From Paenibacillus alkalitolerans (GTDB taxonomy: Bacteria; Bacillota; Bacilli; Paenibacillales; YIM-B00363), in NCBI RefSeq assembly GCF_016482785.1, contig NZ_JAEMXM010000011.1, forward strand, positions 121,394 through 185,393: DNA of 64,000 nucleotides, given 5' to 3'. This document shows, in pieces, positions 20,345-29,566 of the stretch. Position numbers and translations under genes: made by a program. How positions within the stretch are numbered: position 1 is the stretch's first letter; the number at the start of each line of letters is the position of its first letter. The notes beneath the pieces are model-generated. The model was not told where the DNA came from. It ran no database searches and saw only the letters and a program-made list of their open reading frames with translations.

Positions 20345-21826
20345 ATGAATCCGATGATGATTACCGCAAACGCAACCATTGGAAATATGACGGCAACTTC
20401 CGTTAACTCCGCTCTTGCATCGGCGTCCGCCGCGAATGGCCAGAGAGCCTCAGCAACCGATTCGCAGCTTCCCGCTTTCGCATCGCTTCTGCTCGGTTTG
20501 TTTTCCGGCAGCGCTTCCGACACTGCAAAGACTACGGAACTCCCGTTGACTCTTCATGCGAATCCGGCTGCGGATAGCATATCTTCCGCGGCAGAGGCAG
20601 AGGGGGAAGAGGGAGAGACCGCGGAGGAGATGCTTTCACAGCTTCTGCAGCTGCTTGAAGCGATGCCTGCCGAATGGAAGCAATCTTTCGAGTCGTGGGT
20701 CCCTGCCCGGCAGTGGATATCTGCAGCCAAGGCGGAATTGGCCATAGCGACAGGCGACGTGATAGTGCCGGCACAACCTGCGCTCACCGGTCAGCCGCTT
20801 TCGGAAGGCGAATCTGCAGCGGGTGGGACGAATGACGAATTCCGTTCTCTCTTGACGCGGCTTTCGGAAGTTCTTTCCAAAGAAAGCGGAAACGCACCGT
20901 TGCTCCGCACGGCGGCAGAGGCGAAACAAGCGGTGAAGCAGTTTATCTCGGCAATGAAAACCGCGCCGAATGAACAGGCAGCGGTGCATGACGAGACGGT
21001 TCCGTTACGCAACGGCGCCGCGCAACGCCTTGTTGACGGTTCTGCTGCACATGTAATATCGCGCTCGGGCATTACCGCCATGCTGACACAGCTTAACGGC
21101 AAACTGTCAGGCGCTTCCGAGAGCGGAGTCAGCGTTGCCGCCGCAAATCCAAACCCGCACCTGGCGGCAATGGATTCGAAGTTCGCAGCCGTTCGATTGT
21201 CGGTCATTCACGAGCCTTCGCAAATCGTTTCACCGGAGCCGGTTACTTCGACGGAATCGAAACCGCCGACGGAAGGTACGAGTTTGTTCCCGGCCGCTGC
21301 CGAAAGCTCGAAAGGCGCTTCAAGCGAAGCTTTGCAGCGCAGCGATGCATCTCCCCGGCGGATGAACGCAGCCGCCTTCTCGGATGAGATGACGGAATGG
21401 ATTATGAGGCAAACTGCGGGCGGGAGAACCGGATCGGTGACCGAAGCGAAAATATCGCTCTTCCCCGAACATTTGGGGCAGGTTGAAGTGAAGCTCACGG
21501 TTCATAACGGGCAGTTGACCGCGTTGTTTACCGCGGAGTCGCCGATGGCGAAAGACATGCTCGAAGTCAACTTGGCGACGCTTCGCTCGAATTTGCAGAA
21601 TCAAGGCGTACATGTGGAAAAATTGGAAGTTTCCCAACAAGCGGCGCTCGGCTCCGGAATGTTCCAAGACGGTAAGCAGCGGCGTCCGGCCGAACGCGAT
21701 TCCCGCCAAACCAAACAGCGTGACGGAGAGGGAATCGAAGAGCGGACCGATTCAAGCTTGCGCTTGGATGAATCGGAGCACAGCCGCATCCGAACATATG
21801 GAAGCTCGTTCCACGCCACAGCGTAA
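20345..21826 (+). CDS. fliK: Flagellar hook-length control protein FliK
   Basis: 493 residues from the ATG with AAAGGAGGTGA 7 bases upstream; an in-frame GTG at 20315 is rejected because it lies before that site. Residues 1-350 are low-complexity Ala/Ser/Glu-rich, as expected for the molecular ruler; the conserved C-terminal Flg_hook domain (about 375-450) has AKISLFPEHLGQVEVKLTV and ESPMAKDMLEVNLATLRSNL, which switch export specificity. Confidence 0.92.
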   Translation: MNPMMITANATIGNMTATSVNSALASASAANGQRASATDSQLPAFASLLLGLFSGSASDTAKTTELPLTLHANPAADSISSAAEAEGEEGETAEEMLSQLLQLLEAMPAEWKQSFESWVPARQWISAAKAELAIATGDVIVPAQPALTGQPLSEGESAAGGTNDEFRSLLTRLSEVLSKESGNAPLLRTAAEAKQAVKQFISAMKTAPNEQAAVHDETVPLRNGAAQRLVDGSAAHVISRSGITAMLTQLNGKLSGASESGVSVAAANPNPHLAAMDSKFAAVRLSVIHEPSQIVSPEPVTSTESKPPTEGTSLFPAAAESSKGASSEALQRSDASPRRMNAAAFSDEMTEWIMRQTAGGRTGSVTEAKISLFPEHLGQVEVKLTVHNGQLTALFTAESPMAKDMLEVNLATLRSNLQNQGVHVEKLEVSQQAALGSGMFQDGKQRRPAERDSRQTKQRDGEGIEERTDSSLRLDESEHSRIRTYGSSFHATA

Positions 21827-21844
21827 CAGGAGGTGAGTGCTCAT

Positions 21845-22303
21845 ATGGCAAATCAGACAAGTGTAACGGGCACGAAAAATGTTTGGCCTTATTACGCGAA
21901 AGGAAACCTTCCTCCAAGCAAAAGCAGCGGCGGAAACGAGTTGGGGAAAGATCAATTTCTACATATTTTAATTACTCAGCTCCGGCATCAAGATCCGATG
22001 CAGCCTATGCAGGACCGGGAGTTCATCGCGCAGATGGCCCAGTTCTCCACCGTGGAACAAATTATGAATATGGGCAATGAACTGACGATGCTGCGGCAGT
22101 CGTTCGGATTTTCATCCGGATTGATCGGGAAGACGGTCACGTGGAACGTCTACGACGCCAGTGGAAAAATCAGCGGAACGAAGACGGGCATCGTCGATGC
22201 GATCGTCATGAAAGACGGGAAGCAGTATCTGAAATCCGGGACGAATGAAGTGCTGTTGGAATCGATCGTGAAAATCGAGCAAGGGGAGGTCGCAGCCGAA
22301 TGA
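21845..22303 (+). CDS. flgD: Hook-capping protein FlgD
   Basis: 152 residues. Short Gram-positive FlgD that scaffolds hook polymerisation. The core DQFLHILITQLRHQDPMQPM...EFIAQMAQFSTVEQIMNM (about 35-80, quoted in parts) is diagnostic. The ATG at 21845 lies 8 bases after AGGAGGTGA; a GTG at 21833 lies inside that site. Overlaps the next gene by 4 bases. Confidence 0.94.
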   Translation: MANQTSVTGTKNVWPYYAKGNLPPSKSSGGNELGKDQFLHILITQLRHQDPMQPMQDREFIAQMAQFSTVEQIMNMGNELTMLRQSFGFSSGLIGKTVTWNVYDASGKISGTKTGIVDAIVMKDGKQYLKSGTNEVLLESIVKIEQGEVAAE

Positions 22304-22686
22304 CGAATACGTTTACCGTCGGCCGATTGTACCCTCAGCCGATGCCTTCGAAACCGGTGACGCCGGCAGGGAAACCGGGCGCGTCGTCAGGCTCTGGCGC
22401 ATCCTCGTTTCACGCCATATTGGAAGAGAAGCGTGTTTCTTTCAGCCACCATGCGGAGCAGCGGCTTCAGCAAAGAGGCATTCGCCTTGAACCCGAGCAG
22501 CTCGCCAAGCTGGGAGGAGCGATCGACAAAGCGGCTTCCAAGGGTGCGAAAGATTCGCTCGTATTGTTCCAAGATATGGCGTTTATCGTGAACGTAAAAA
22601 ACAGGACGGTTGTGACGGCAATGGATGACGCCGCGATGAAAGACCATGTGTTTACGCAAATCGACAGCACCGTAGTGGTGCGGTAG
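22300..22686 (+). CDS. Flagellar operon protein of the TIGR02530 type
   Basis: 128 residues, overlapping flgD by ATGA. The C-terminal 90 residues (FSHHAEQRLQQRGI, LEPEQLAKLGGAIDKAASKGAKDSL, VNVKNRTVVTAMD in part) match the small flagellar operon family TIGR02530, found between flgD and the hook gene in many Firmicutes. Biochemical role unknown; by position it may act in hook assembly. Confidence 0.8.
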   Translation: MTNTFTVGRLYPQPMPSKPVTPAGKPGASSGSGASSFHAILEEKRVSFSHHAEQRLQQRGIRLEPEQLAKLGGAIDKAASKGAKDSLVLFQDMAFIVNVKNRTVVTAMDDAAMKDHVFTQIDSTVVVR

Positions 22687-22767
22687 GGGTTGGCCCGATA
22701 AGGAAACCCCGTCACGCCGAACGACCGAAGCGTGACAAACATTCAAATTTTGGGAGGACTGCTTTAC

Positions 22768-23586
22768 ATGCTTAGATCCATGTATTCGGGCATTTCGGGT
22801 ATGAGAGGCTTTCAAACGAAGCTTGACGTAATCGGCAACAATATCGCGAACGTAAACACCGTCGGTTACAAAGCGGGCAGGGTTATGTTTAAAGACATCT
22901 TGAGCCAGACCGTCTCCGGGATCACCGCTCCGGAAGAAGGAGTACGCGGAGGCGTGAACGCAAGGCAAATCGGTCTCGGCGTCACGCTCGGCGCGATCGA
23001 TACGGTCCATACGCCCGGAAGCGCCATGACAACGAACGTTGTCACGGACTTACGCATAGACGGAGACGGTTTTTTTGCAGTTAAAGCTTCTGAGGATCAA
23101 GATGTTCCTTATTTGACTCGCGCAGGCAACTTTACACTTGACGGAGCCCGCCAGCTCGTAACGGCGGACGGATTGTTCGTCCAAACGGAAGGTGGCGGCA
23201 ACATCGTAATGGGTGACGAAGTAACAGCGTTCTCGATCGCGCAGGACGGTACGATCATCGCCGTGAACGCCGACGGCACGAGCGCTCCTACCGATTATAA
23301 AATCGGTGTTGTGAAGGTAGCGAACCCAGGCGCGCTGGAGAAGCTCGGAGGCAACCTGTACCGGCCAAATACAAACTCCAATCCTGACGAAGTCCAAATC
23401 GAGTCAGCCGGCGACCCCGAACTCGGAACAGGCGCAATCATATCCGGCCAGCTCGAGATGTCCAACGTGGACTTGACGAACGAATTTACGGAGATGATCG
23501 TCGCCCAGCGCGGCTTCCAAGCGAACTCCCGCATTATTACGACATCGGACGAAGTGCTTCAGGAAGTCGTGAATCTGAAACGATAA
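22768..23586 (+). CDS. flgE: Flagellar hook protein (FlgE/FlgG family)
   Basis: 272 residues. N-terminal MLRSMYSGISGMRGFQTKLD and GNNIANVNTVGYK, and C-terminal ANSRIITTSDEVLQEVVNLKR-like end, are the axial-protein signature. In Bacillus the short protein at this locus is the hook subunit FlgE although it resembles FlgG in length, so FlgE is the better functional call. The ATG follows GGGAGGA by 9 bases. Confidence 0.88.
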   Translation: MLRSMYSGISGMRGFQTKLDVIGNNIANVNTVGYKAGRVMFKDILSQTVSGITAPEEGVRGGVNARQIGLGVTLGAIDTVHTPGSAMTTNVVTDLRIDGDGFFAVKASEDQDVPYLTRAGNFTLDGARQLVTADGLFVQTEGGGNIVMGDEVTAFSIAQDGTIIAVNADGTSAPTDYKIGVVKVANPGALEKLGGNLYRPNTNSNPDEVQIESAGDPELGTGAIISGQLEMSNVDLTNEFTEMIVAQRGFQANSRIITTSDEVLQEVVNLKR

Positions 23587-23597
23587 TTTTTCGTAAT

Positions 23598-23644
23598 CCG
23601 GCATTCCGTGCAAGAGGAGGATAGCCTCCTCTTGTGCGTGCCGG
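23598..23644 (+). other. Intercistronic RNA hairpin between flgE and flbD
   Basis: CAAGAGGAGG (23611-23620) and CCTCCTCTTG (23625-23634) form a perfect 10-bp stem with an ATAG tetraloop. An outer CCGGCA (23598-23603) pairs with TGCCGG (23639-23644). No T run follows, so it is not a standard terminator; it could protect or define a processed 3' end inside the operon mRNA. Confidence 0.8.
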
Positions 23645-23666
23645 GTAACGCCGGAGGGAAACAAAC

Positions 23667-23891
23667 TTGATAACCGTTACCCGCCTCAACGGTTCAAGAG
23701 TGACCGTAAACGCTCTTTTTATAGAAATGATCGAAGAAACGCCCGACACGATACTGACGCTCACAACAGGCAAAAAAATCGTCGTCACGGAAAAAACGGC
23801 GGAAGTGATCCAGTTGATGCAAACGTATTTGCGCGGTATCGGGGTCGCCAGAGCTATCGTGGATTTTCAACATTCGGAGGGGTCCCAGTGA
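23667..23891 (+). CDS. swrD: FlbD/SwrD-family flagellar protein
   Basis: 74 residues with a TTG start after GGAGGGA. Small FlbD-family protein (ITVTRLNGSRVTVNALFIEMIE at the N-terminus, in part) that in B. subtilis (SwrD, formerly YlzI) increases flagellar power and supports swarming. It precedes fliL as in B. subtilis and overlaps it by 4 bases. Confidence 0.88.
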   Translation: MITVTRLNGSRVTVNALFIEMIEETPDTILTLTTGKKIVVTEKTAEVIQLMQTYLRGIGVARAIVDFQHSEGSQ

Positions 23892-24367
23892 GAAAGATGC
23901 TGCCTTGGCTCATCGTGATTCTGCTCGCCGTTACGCTCATTATCGGCGCCGCGTTCTTGTTATGGAATATGTTCGAGCGTCAATCGACGCCGGAAGACCC
24001 GAGAGCCGCGGCGAAAGAACATGCGGAGTCGGTTAAGGCGGAACACGTGAACGCCGAGGATCTGAAAGAAATGACGTTCGCGATCGACGAAATTATTACG
24101 AATCTTTCCGATCAGACGTATTTTGTCAATGCAAGTTTTACGTTCGAGATGGACAGCAAAGAAGCGAAACACGAATTCGAGCTGCTCGAATTCAAGATGA
24201 AGGACGTCATTAACACCACCCTTTCCGACATGACGCCTCAGCAAGTGAAGGGAAGCGCCGGTATCGACGCAATCAGTTCCGCCCTATTGAACAAGTCGAA
24301 CGAATTGCTTCATGAAGGTAAGGTAAGGCATGTTTACGTCACAAAATTCATCGTTACCGAACAATAA
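23888..24367 (+). CDS. fliL: Flagellar basal body-associated protein FliL
   Basis: 159 residues, GTG start. Short cytoplasmic N-terminus, one transmembrane helix (about 6-26) and an extracytoplasmic stomatin-like domain ending in the family pattern of alternating hydrophobic residues. FliL surrounds and stabilises stators. Overlap GTGA with swrD. Confidence 0.9.
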   Translation: MRKMLPWLIVILLAVTLIIGAAFLLWNMFERQSTPEDPRAAAKEHAESVKAEHVNAEDLKEMTFAIDEIITNLSDQTYFVNASFTFEMDSKEAKHEFELLEFKMKDVINTTLSDMTPQQVKGSAGIDAISSALLNKSNELLHEGKVRHVYVTKFIVTEQ

Positions 24368-24414
24368 TATTAACGTGCCTATCCGATTCCGTTCAAAAAA
24401 GAGGGTGACCCCCA

Positions 24415-25413
24415 ATGGTTGACGTACTTTCGCAAAACGAGATAGACGCCCTGTTAGCGGCTTTATCGTCGGGCGAAATGGACGCGGAAGAACTGAAAAA
24501 AGAAGATACGCAGAAGAAGGTTCGTTCTTACGATTTCAAGCGTGCCGTACGTTTCTCGAAAGACCATATACGAAGCCTTACCAGAATCCATGAGAACTTC
24601 GCCAGGTTTTTAACGACGTACTTTTCCGCGCAGCTTCGAACATTCGTGCAGATCAACGTCGTTCAGGTGGAACAGCTTCCATACGACGAATTCATACGAT
24701 CCATCCCGAAGATGACGATCTTAAACATCTTTGAGGCCGAGCCTCTGGAAGGCCGTATGGTGCTGGAAGTTCATCCGAACGTCGCATTCGCCATGGTTGA
24801 CAGATTGCTGGGCGGCACCGGAACCTCGCCGTCCAAAATTGCCAGCTTGACCGAAATCGAAACGATCGTAATGGAGCGTATTTTCAGCAAGGCATTCGAT
24901 AGTTTGCAGGAAGCTTGGAAGACGGTGATCGATCTTCAACCGCGGCTGGAGGCATTGGAGACAAATCCTCAGTTTATGCAGATCGTGTCTCCGAACGAGA
25001 CGATCGCACTCATCTCCCTGAGTACGAAAATCGGCGACACGACGGGGATGATCAATCTTTGTATCCCGCACGTCGTGCTGGAGCCGATTATGCCTCGGCT
25101 GTCCGTAAACAATTTGTTTTTCTCGCCAAAGAAAACTCGCGCCCCCGAAGAAATGGAAGTTCTCCAAGAGAGACTGCACCGGGCCAAGCTGCCTATTATT
25201 GCCGAACTCGGGACTTCCCAAGTTACGGTTCGGGAATTTCTGAATTTGGCGGCGGGAGACGTCATTGCATTGCAAAAACCGATTGACGCGGGGCTTGACA
25301 TAAAGATTGGTGACCGTTGGAAATTCGTAGGGACGCCGGGAACGGTCAAGGGCCGTCTCGCGGTCCAAATTACGGACATCGTGGCCGAAGGAGAAGAGAC
25401 GAATGACGAATAA
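24415..25413 (+). CDS. fliM: Flagellar motor switch protein FliM
   Basis: 332 residues. The N-terminal LSQNEIDALLAALSSGE (5-21) is the CheY-P-binding peptide; the middle CheC-like domain starts near RAVRFSKDHIRSL, and the C-terminal SpoA domain forms the C ring. Overlaps fliY by 11 bases. Confidence 0.96.
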   Translation: MVDVLSQNEIDALLAALSSGEMDAEELKKEDTQKKVRSYDFKRAVRFSKDHIRSLTRIHENFARFLTTYFSAQLRTFVQINVVQVEQLPYDEFIRSIPKMTILNIFEAEPLEGRMVLEVHPNVAFAMVDRLLGGTGTSPSKIASLTEIETIVMERIFSKAFDSLQEAWKTVIDLQPRLEALETNPQFMQIVSPNETIALISLSTKIGDTTGMINLCIPHVVLEPIMPRLSVNNLFFSPKKTRAPEEMEVLQERLHRAKLPIIAELGTSQVTVREFLNLAAGDVIALQKPIDAGLDIKIGDRWKFVGTPGTVKGRLAVQITDIVAEGEETNDE

Positions 25414-26665
25414 AGATTATTTATCGCAGGAGGAAATCGACGCGCTGCTTCGTCAGTCTTCCGAATTGTCGGACGCCGACATGTATGCTGACGCCGGCTC
25501 GTCTCCATCGTTAGATGAACTTCTGACGGAAATGGAAAGGGACGCGCTCGGAGAAATCGGCAACATTACGTTCGGCAGCGCTGCGACCGCGTTGTCGACG
25601 TTACTCGGCCGCAAGGTTGATATTACGACTCCGAAAGTTACCGTCATACCGAAATCCGAGCTTTCCAACGAGTATCCGAAGCCTCATGTGGCCGTTCATG
25701 TAAACTACGTCGACGGATTCCAAGGCATAAATATGCTCGTGATCAAAACGACGGACGCCCAAATCATCGCCGATTTAATGCTTGGAGGAGACGGCAGGCC
25801 GAACGAATCGGATGAACTGAACGAGATTCATATCAGCGCCGTACAGGAAGCGATGAATCAAATGATGGGCTCTTCCGCCACGTCGATGTCGACGATCTTC
25901 AACCGGTTTGTGAACATTTCGCCGCCGGGCATCGACATCCTTAGCTTCGACAACGGCGAAGATACCCGCTTCAGCACGGAAGAGGCGCTGGTGCAAATCA
26001 AGTTCCGGCTCATCATCGGGGATTTGATCGATTCCAACATCATGCAGCTGCTGCCGATTTCTTTCGCGAAAGAAATGGTATCCTCGCTGATGGGCGGAGG
26101 GATGGCCGCAAGCGAGGCTGCCCCGGCGGCGATGCCGCAATCGCCGGCCGCTCCGCCGGTTCAACCCGCCGCGCCGAAACAGCCGCAGCACGACCCGCTA
26201 CCGCCGCCGGCTGCGAATTACGGTTACGAACAAAGCGATGCGCCGGGGTCCGCATATGCGCCGAATGCGTACCAGCAGCATATACCGCATTCGCCCGGCC
26301 CGCATCATCAACAACCGTCGCATTACGGGCAAAGCCTGCCGCAAAGGAACGTCCAGCAGGCACAGTTTTCAGATTTGGTTTCGGGCGGCGCCGCGCTCCC
26401 CGATGTTCCCAATTTAAACTTGTTGCTGGATATTCCGCTTAAAGTTACTGTTGAGTTGGGAAGAACGCAGCGCCTGATCAAAGATATATTGGAGCTCTCT
26501 CAGGGCTCGATTATCGAGCTCGACAAACTTGCTGGCGAGCCGGTCGACATCTTGGTGAACAACAAGCTGATCGCCAAGGGCGAAGTCGTCGTTATCGACG
26601 AAAACTTCGGCGTTCGCGTAACCGATATTGTCAGCCAGTGGGATCGTATTCAAAAATTACAGTAA
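25403..26665 (+). CDS. fliY: Flagellar motor switch phosphatase FliY
   Basis: 420 residues. FliY combines a FliM-like CheY-P peptide (YLSQEEIDALLRQ, 5-17), a CheC-type phosphatase domain with two active-site motifs (GEIGNITFGSAATALS near 50-65 and AVQEAMNQMMGSSATSMS near 150-167), a long Pro/Gln/Ala-rich linker (about 230-320) and a C-terminal SpoA/FliN domain. It replaces FliN and hydrolyses CheY-P at the switch. Confidence 0.95.
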   Translation: MTNKDYLSQEEIDALLRQSSELSDADMYADAGSSPSLDELLTEMERDALGEIGNITFGSAATALSTLLGRKVDITTPKVTVIPKSELSNEYPKPHVAVHVNYVDGFQGINMLVIKTTDAQIIADLMLGGDGRPNESDELNEIHISAVQEAMNQMMGSSATSMSTIFNRFVNISPPGIDILSFDNGEDTRFSTEEALVQIKFRLIIGDLIDSNIMQLLPISFAKEMVSSLMGGGMAASEAAPAAMPQSPAAPPVQPAAPKQPQHDPLPPPAANYGYEQSDAPGSAYAPNAYQQHIPHSPGPHHQQPSHYGQSLPQRNVQQAQFSDLVSGGAALPDVPNLNLLLDIPLKVTVELGRTQRLIKDILELSQGSIIELDKLAGEPVDILVNNKLIAKGEVVVIDENFGVRVTDIVSQWDRIQKLQ

Positions 26666-26752
26666 CATTAGCGGGATTCCTTTCGAGGTAGTTCTCCGGC
26701 AGCCAGATTTACGATAATCGATAAAATTCGCGCAAAGGAAGGAAACAAACTT

Positions 26753-27115
26753 ATGGCAAACAAGATTTTAGTAGTGGATGATGCAGCGTTCATGCGGATG
26801 ATGATTAAGGACATTTTGACGAAGAACGGATATGAAGTGGTCGGCGAAGCGAGCGACGGCGTTCAAGCGATCGAGAAGTTTAAGGAATCCCGGCCCGATT
26901 TGATCACGATGGACATCACGATGCCGGAGATGGACGGAATTACGGCATTGAAAGAAATCAAGAAAATCGATGGCGGCGCAAAGGTTATCATGTGTTCGGC
27001 GATGGGGCAACAAGCGATGGTTATCGACGCGATTCAAGCCGGCGCGAAAGATTTTATCGTAAAACCGTTCCAAGCCGACCGCGTCATTGAAGCCATTAAG
27101 AAAACGTTGGGATAA
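26753..27115 (+). CDS. cheY: Chemotaxis response regulator CheY
   Basis: 120 residues, single receiver domain. Phosphoacceptor Asp54 in LITMDITMPEMDG, acidic pocket DD at 9-10, and Lys near 104 in FIVKPF are present. CheA phosphorylates it; CheY-P binds FliM/FliY. Located between fliY and fliO as in B. subtilis. Confidence 0.96.
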   Translation: MANKILVVDDAAFMRMMIKDILTKNGYEVVGEASDGVQAIEKFKESRPDLITMDITMPEMDGITALKEIKKIDGGAKVIMCSAMGQQAMVIDAIQAGAKDFIVKPFQADRVIEAIKKTLG

Positions 27116-27124
27116 ACGGAAAGC

Positions 27125-27706
27125 ATGCTTCGTACGTTATCGTCAATTTCTTATCTCGGCGTCGAACCGGATCCGGGGGCCGCACCCGGGATCGATGCGG
27201 CTTCCTTCTACGGAAGCTTTGTTCAAGTCATTATTACTCTCGTTGTCATTATCGGCATTATTGTATTGCTTATCCGATTTTTGGCGAAGAAAAACAAGAT
27301 GTGGTCCGGCGATCGTTCCATGCGGGTGCTTGGAGGCGTCACGCTCGGCCAGCACAAATCGATGCAGGTCGTTGAAATCGGCGGAGCCCTCTATATCGTC
27401 GGTGTCGGTGAAAACATCACGCTGATTGATAAAGTTACGGATCAAGAAGCTTTGGAAACGGTGCTGCTTTCCTTGGAAGGCGGCCGTCCGTCCGGTCGTT
27501 CCGCAGTTTTCCCTGAGCTGTTCCGGTGGTTTTCCTCGCGGAAAACAGGCAAACAGGAGCAAGCTTACGGAGACGACGCGCATTCGGCGGCTGCGTTCAA
27601 GGACTTGCTTCAAACGAAGCTTAAGAGTGTCGCGAACCGCAAAGAAGCGCTTCGGGAATGGATGGACGGCGAAGATGCGCAAAGGCGGTCGAAAGACACA
27701 CGATGA
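27125..27706 (+). CDS. fliO: Flagellar export protein FliO (FliZ)
   Basis: 193 residues. One transmembrane helix (about 35-57), then [24 protein letters not shown] and [13 protein letters not shown], typical of FliO, which stabilises FliP during gate assembly. There is no strong Shine-Dalgarno; it starts 9 bases after cheY. Overlaps fliP by ATGA. Confidence 0.88.
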   Translation: MLRTLSSISYLGVEPDPGAAPGIDAASFYGSFVQVIITLVVIIGIIVLLIRFLAKKNKMWSGDRSMRVLGGVTLGQHKSMQVVEIGGALYIVGVGENITLIDKVTDQEALETVLLSLEGGRPSGRSAVFPELFRWFSSRKTGKQEQAYGDDAHSAAAFKDLLQTKLKSVANRKEALREWMDGEDAQRRSKDTR

Positions 27707-28455
27707 AAACAATTGCAATAATAATTGCGGCTGCGGCGGTAATATGGAGCTTCGCGCCTGAAGCTCAAGCGTCCTCTCCGATTCCGGGAATCGACGTCAA
27801 CATCGGCACGTCGGAAGAACCCTCCGACGTCTCGTCGACGTTAAGCATCGTCCTTCTGATTACGGTGCTAAGCTTGGCGCCGGCCATTCTGATCATGATG
27901 ACAAGCTTTACAAGAATCGTCATAGTGCTTGGTTTCGTACGAACGTCGCTCGCAACGCAGCAGATGCCGCCGAATCAAGTGTTGATCGGATTGGCGTTGT
28001 TTCTGACCTTGTTCGTAATGGCGCCGACGATCGGAGAAATTAACGAAACGGCGGTGCAGCCTTACTTGCAAGGAGAACTGGGCCAGACGGAAGCTTTGAA
28101 CAAAGCGGCGCTTCCGCTGAAGGAGTTCATGTGGAAACATACGAGGCCGAAAGACTTGAAGCTGTTTCTCGACTATTCGAAAGCACCGAAGCCGACGTCT
28201 TATAAAGATACTCCTTTGACCGCGTTGGTTCCGGCGTTCGCGATAAGCGAATTGAAAACCGCTTTCGAAATGGGTTTTATGATCTTTATTCCGTTTCTCG
28301 TCATCGACATGGTCGTATCAAGCACCTTGATGGCGATGGGGATGATGATGCTTCCGCCGGTCATGATTTCGCTGCCTTTTAAAATATTGTTATTCGTCTT
28401 GGTGGACGGATGGTATTTAATCGTCAAATCGCTGCTGTTAAGCTTCAACACATAA
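27703..28455 (+). CDS. fliP: Flagellar export gate protein FliP
   Basis: 250 residues from the ATG overlapping the fliO stop. A cleavable signal peptide (about 1-23, ending near QASS) precedes four membrane helices; [23 protein letters not shown] is the first conserved block (quoted span near 53-75) and the C-terminal [17 protein letters not shown] block follows. Core of the type III export gate. Confidence 0.95.
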   Translation: MKTIAIIIAAAAVIWSFAPEAQASSPIPGIDVNIGTSEEPSDVSSTLSIVLLITVLSLAPAILIMMTSFTRIVIVLGFVRTSLATQQMPPNQVLIGLALFLTLFVMAPTIGEINETAVQPYLQGELGQTEALNKAALPLKEFMWKHTRPKDLKLFLDYSKAPKPTSYKDTPLTALVPAFAISELKTAFEMGFMIFIPFLVIDMVVSSTLMAMGMMMLPPVMISLPFKILLFVLVDGWYLIVKSLLLSFNT

Positions 28456-28477
28456 TACGATTCGGAGTGAAGCGAAA

Positions 28478-28747
28478 GTGAGATCGGACACGGTCATCCG
28501 CATTGCCGGAGAAGCGATATATACGGTGCTAATGGCCAGCGCTCCGATGCTGGTGCTTGCGCTCGTCGTAGGTCTAGTCATCAGCATATTTCAAGCCACA
28601 ACTCAGATTCAAGAACAGACGCTCGCTTTCGTGCCGAAAATATTGGTCGTGTTGTTGTCCGTCCTCTTTTTCGGTCCGTGGATCCTGTCCAAATTAGTCG
28701 ATTTTACGTTCCATCTGTTCGACAATTTGTACTTGTACATCAGTTAA
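28478..28747 (+). CDS. fliQ: Flagellar export gate protein FliQ
   Basis: 89 residues, GTG start. Two membrane helices separated by QATTQIQEQTLAFVPK, the family signature. Part of the FliPQR gate. Confidence 0.95.
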   Translation: MRSDTVIRIAGEAIYTVLMASAPMLVLALVVGLVISIFQATTQIQEQTLAFVPKILVVLLSVLFFGPWILSKLVDFTFHLFDNLYLYIS

Positions 28748-28758
28748 GGTGGATTTGC

Positions 28759-29544
28759 ATGGAGCTGGCGCTTACCTTTTTTCCGAATGCATTGCTTATA
28801 TTTTGCCGAATTACCGGCTTTTTCGTGACAGCGCCCGTGTTCTCCGCTCAAAATAACGTTCCCGTACAATTTCGCATCGGAATATCGGTATTTCTTACAC
28901 TGATTGCTTTCTTCGGGTCAGGCACGCAAACTCCGGTTCCGTGGGACGGCGCATTTGCTCTATATGCGATTCGGGAGACGTTAATCGGAGTGCTGTTGGG
29001 ATTTTTGGCTTATCTTTTTTTCACAGTCGTACAAATCGCCGGCTCGTTCATCGACATGCAGATGGGCTTCGGCATTGCCAACGTCATCGACCCGATGACC
29101 GGCGCGCAAAGCCCGATTTTCGGCAGCTTCAAGTTTATCGTCGCGATGCTGATTTTCTTAATGATCGACGGTCATCATTACTTGATTGCGGCAATTTTGG
29201 ACAGCTACCAGGCGATACCGCTAAACAATTCGTTTTTCGAAAAAATCGCTTCAGGCACCGTTACCGAACTTCTGGTCCGGAGCATGTCCGTCGGATTTAC
29301 GCTGGCGTTCCAGATGGCGGCGCCGATCGTCGCCTCGATGTTTCTGGTCGACGTGGCGCTCGGGATATTATCGAAGACGGCGCCCCAATTCAACATATTC
29401 GTTGTGGGAATGCCTCTTAAGATATTAATAGGATTAATGATCACATTCTTGTTGGTGCCCGGCTTTCTCGTTTTGTTCCAGGAATTGTTCGGCACGATGT
29501 TCGACCATTTGTTCGAATTGCTGCGGCGGCTGCGCGAGGATTGA
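28759..29544 (+). CDS. fliR: Flagellar export gate protein FliR
   Basis: 261 residues from the ATG, 6 bases after AAGGTGG. About six membrane helices; FCRITGFFVTAPVFS at the N-terminus and GSFIDMQMGFGIANVIDP near 95-112 are conserved. Gate component with FliP and FliQ; upstream in-frame starts lie inside fliQ and are rejected. Confidence 0.95.
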   Translation: MELALTFFPNALLIFCRITGFFVTAPVFSAQNNVPVQFRIGISVFLTLIAFFGSGTQTPVPWDGAFALYAIRETLIGVLLGFLAYLFFTVVQIAGSFIDMQMGFGIANVIDPMTGAQSPIFGSFKFIVAMLIFLMIDGHHYLIAAILDSYQAIPLNNSFFEKIASGTVTELLVRSMSVGFTLAFQMAAPIVASMFLVDVALGILSKTAPQFNIFVVGMPLKILIGLMITFLLVPGFLVLFQELFGTMFDHLFELLRRLRED

Positions 29545-29566
29545 TCTTATTCGGAGGAGGATATTT

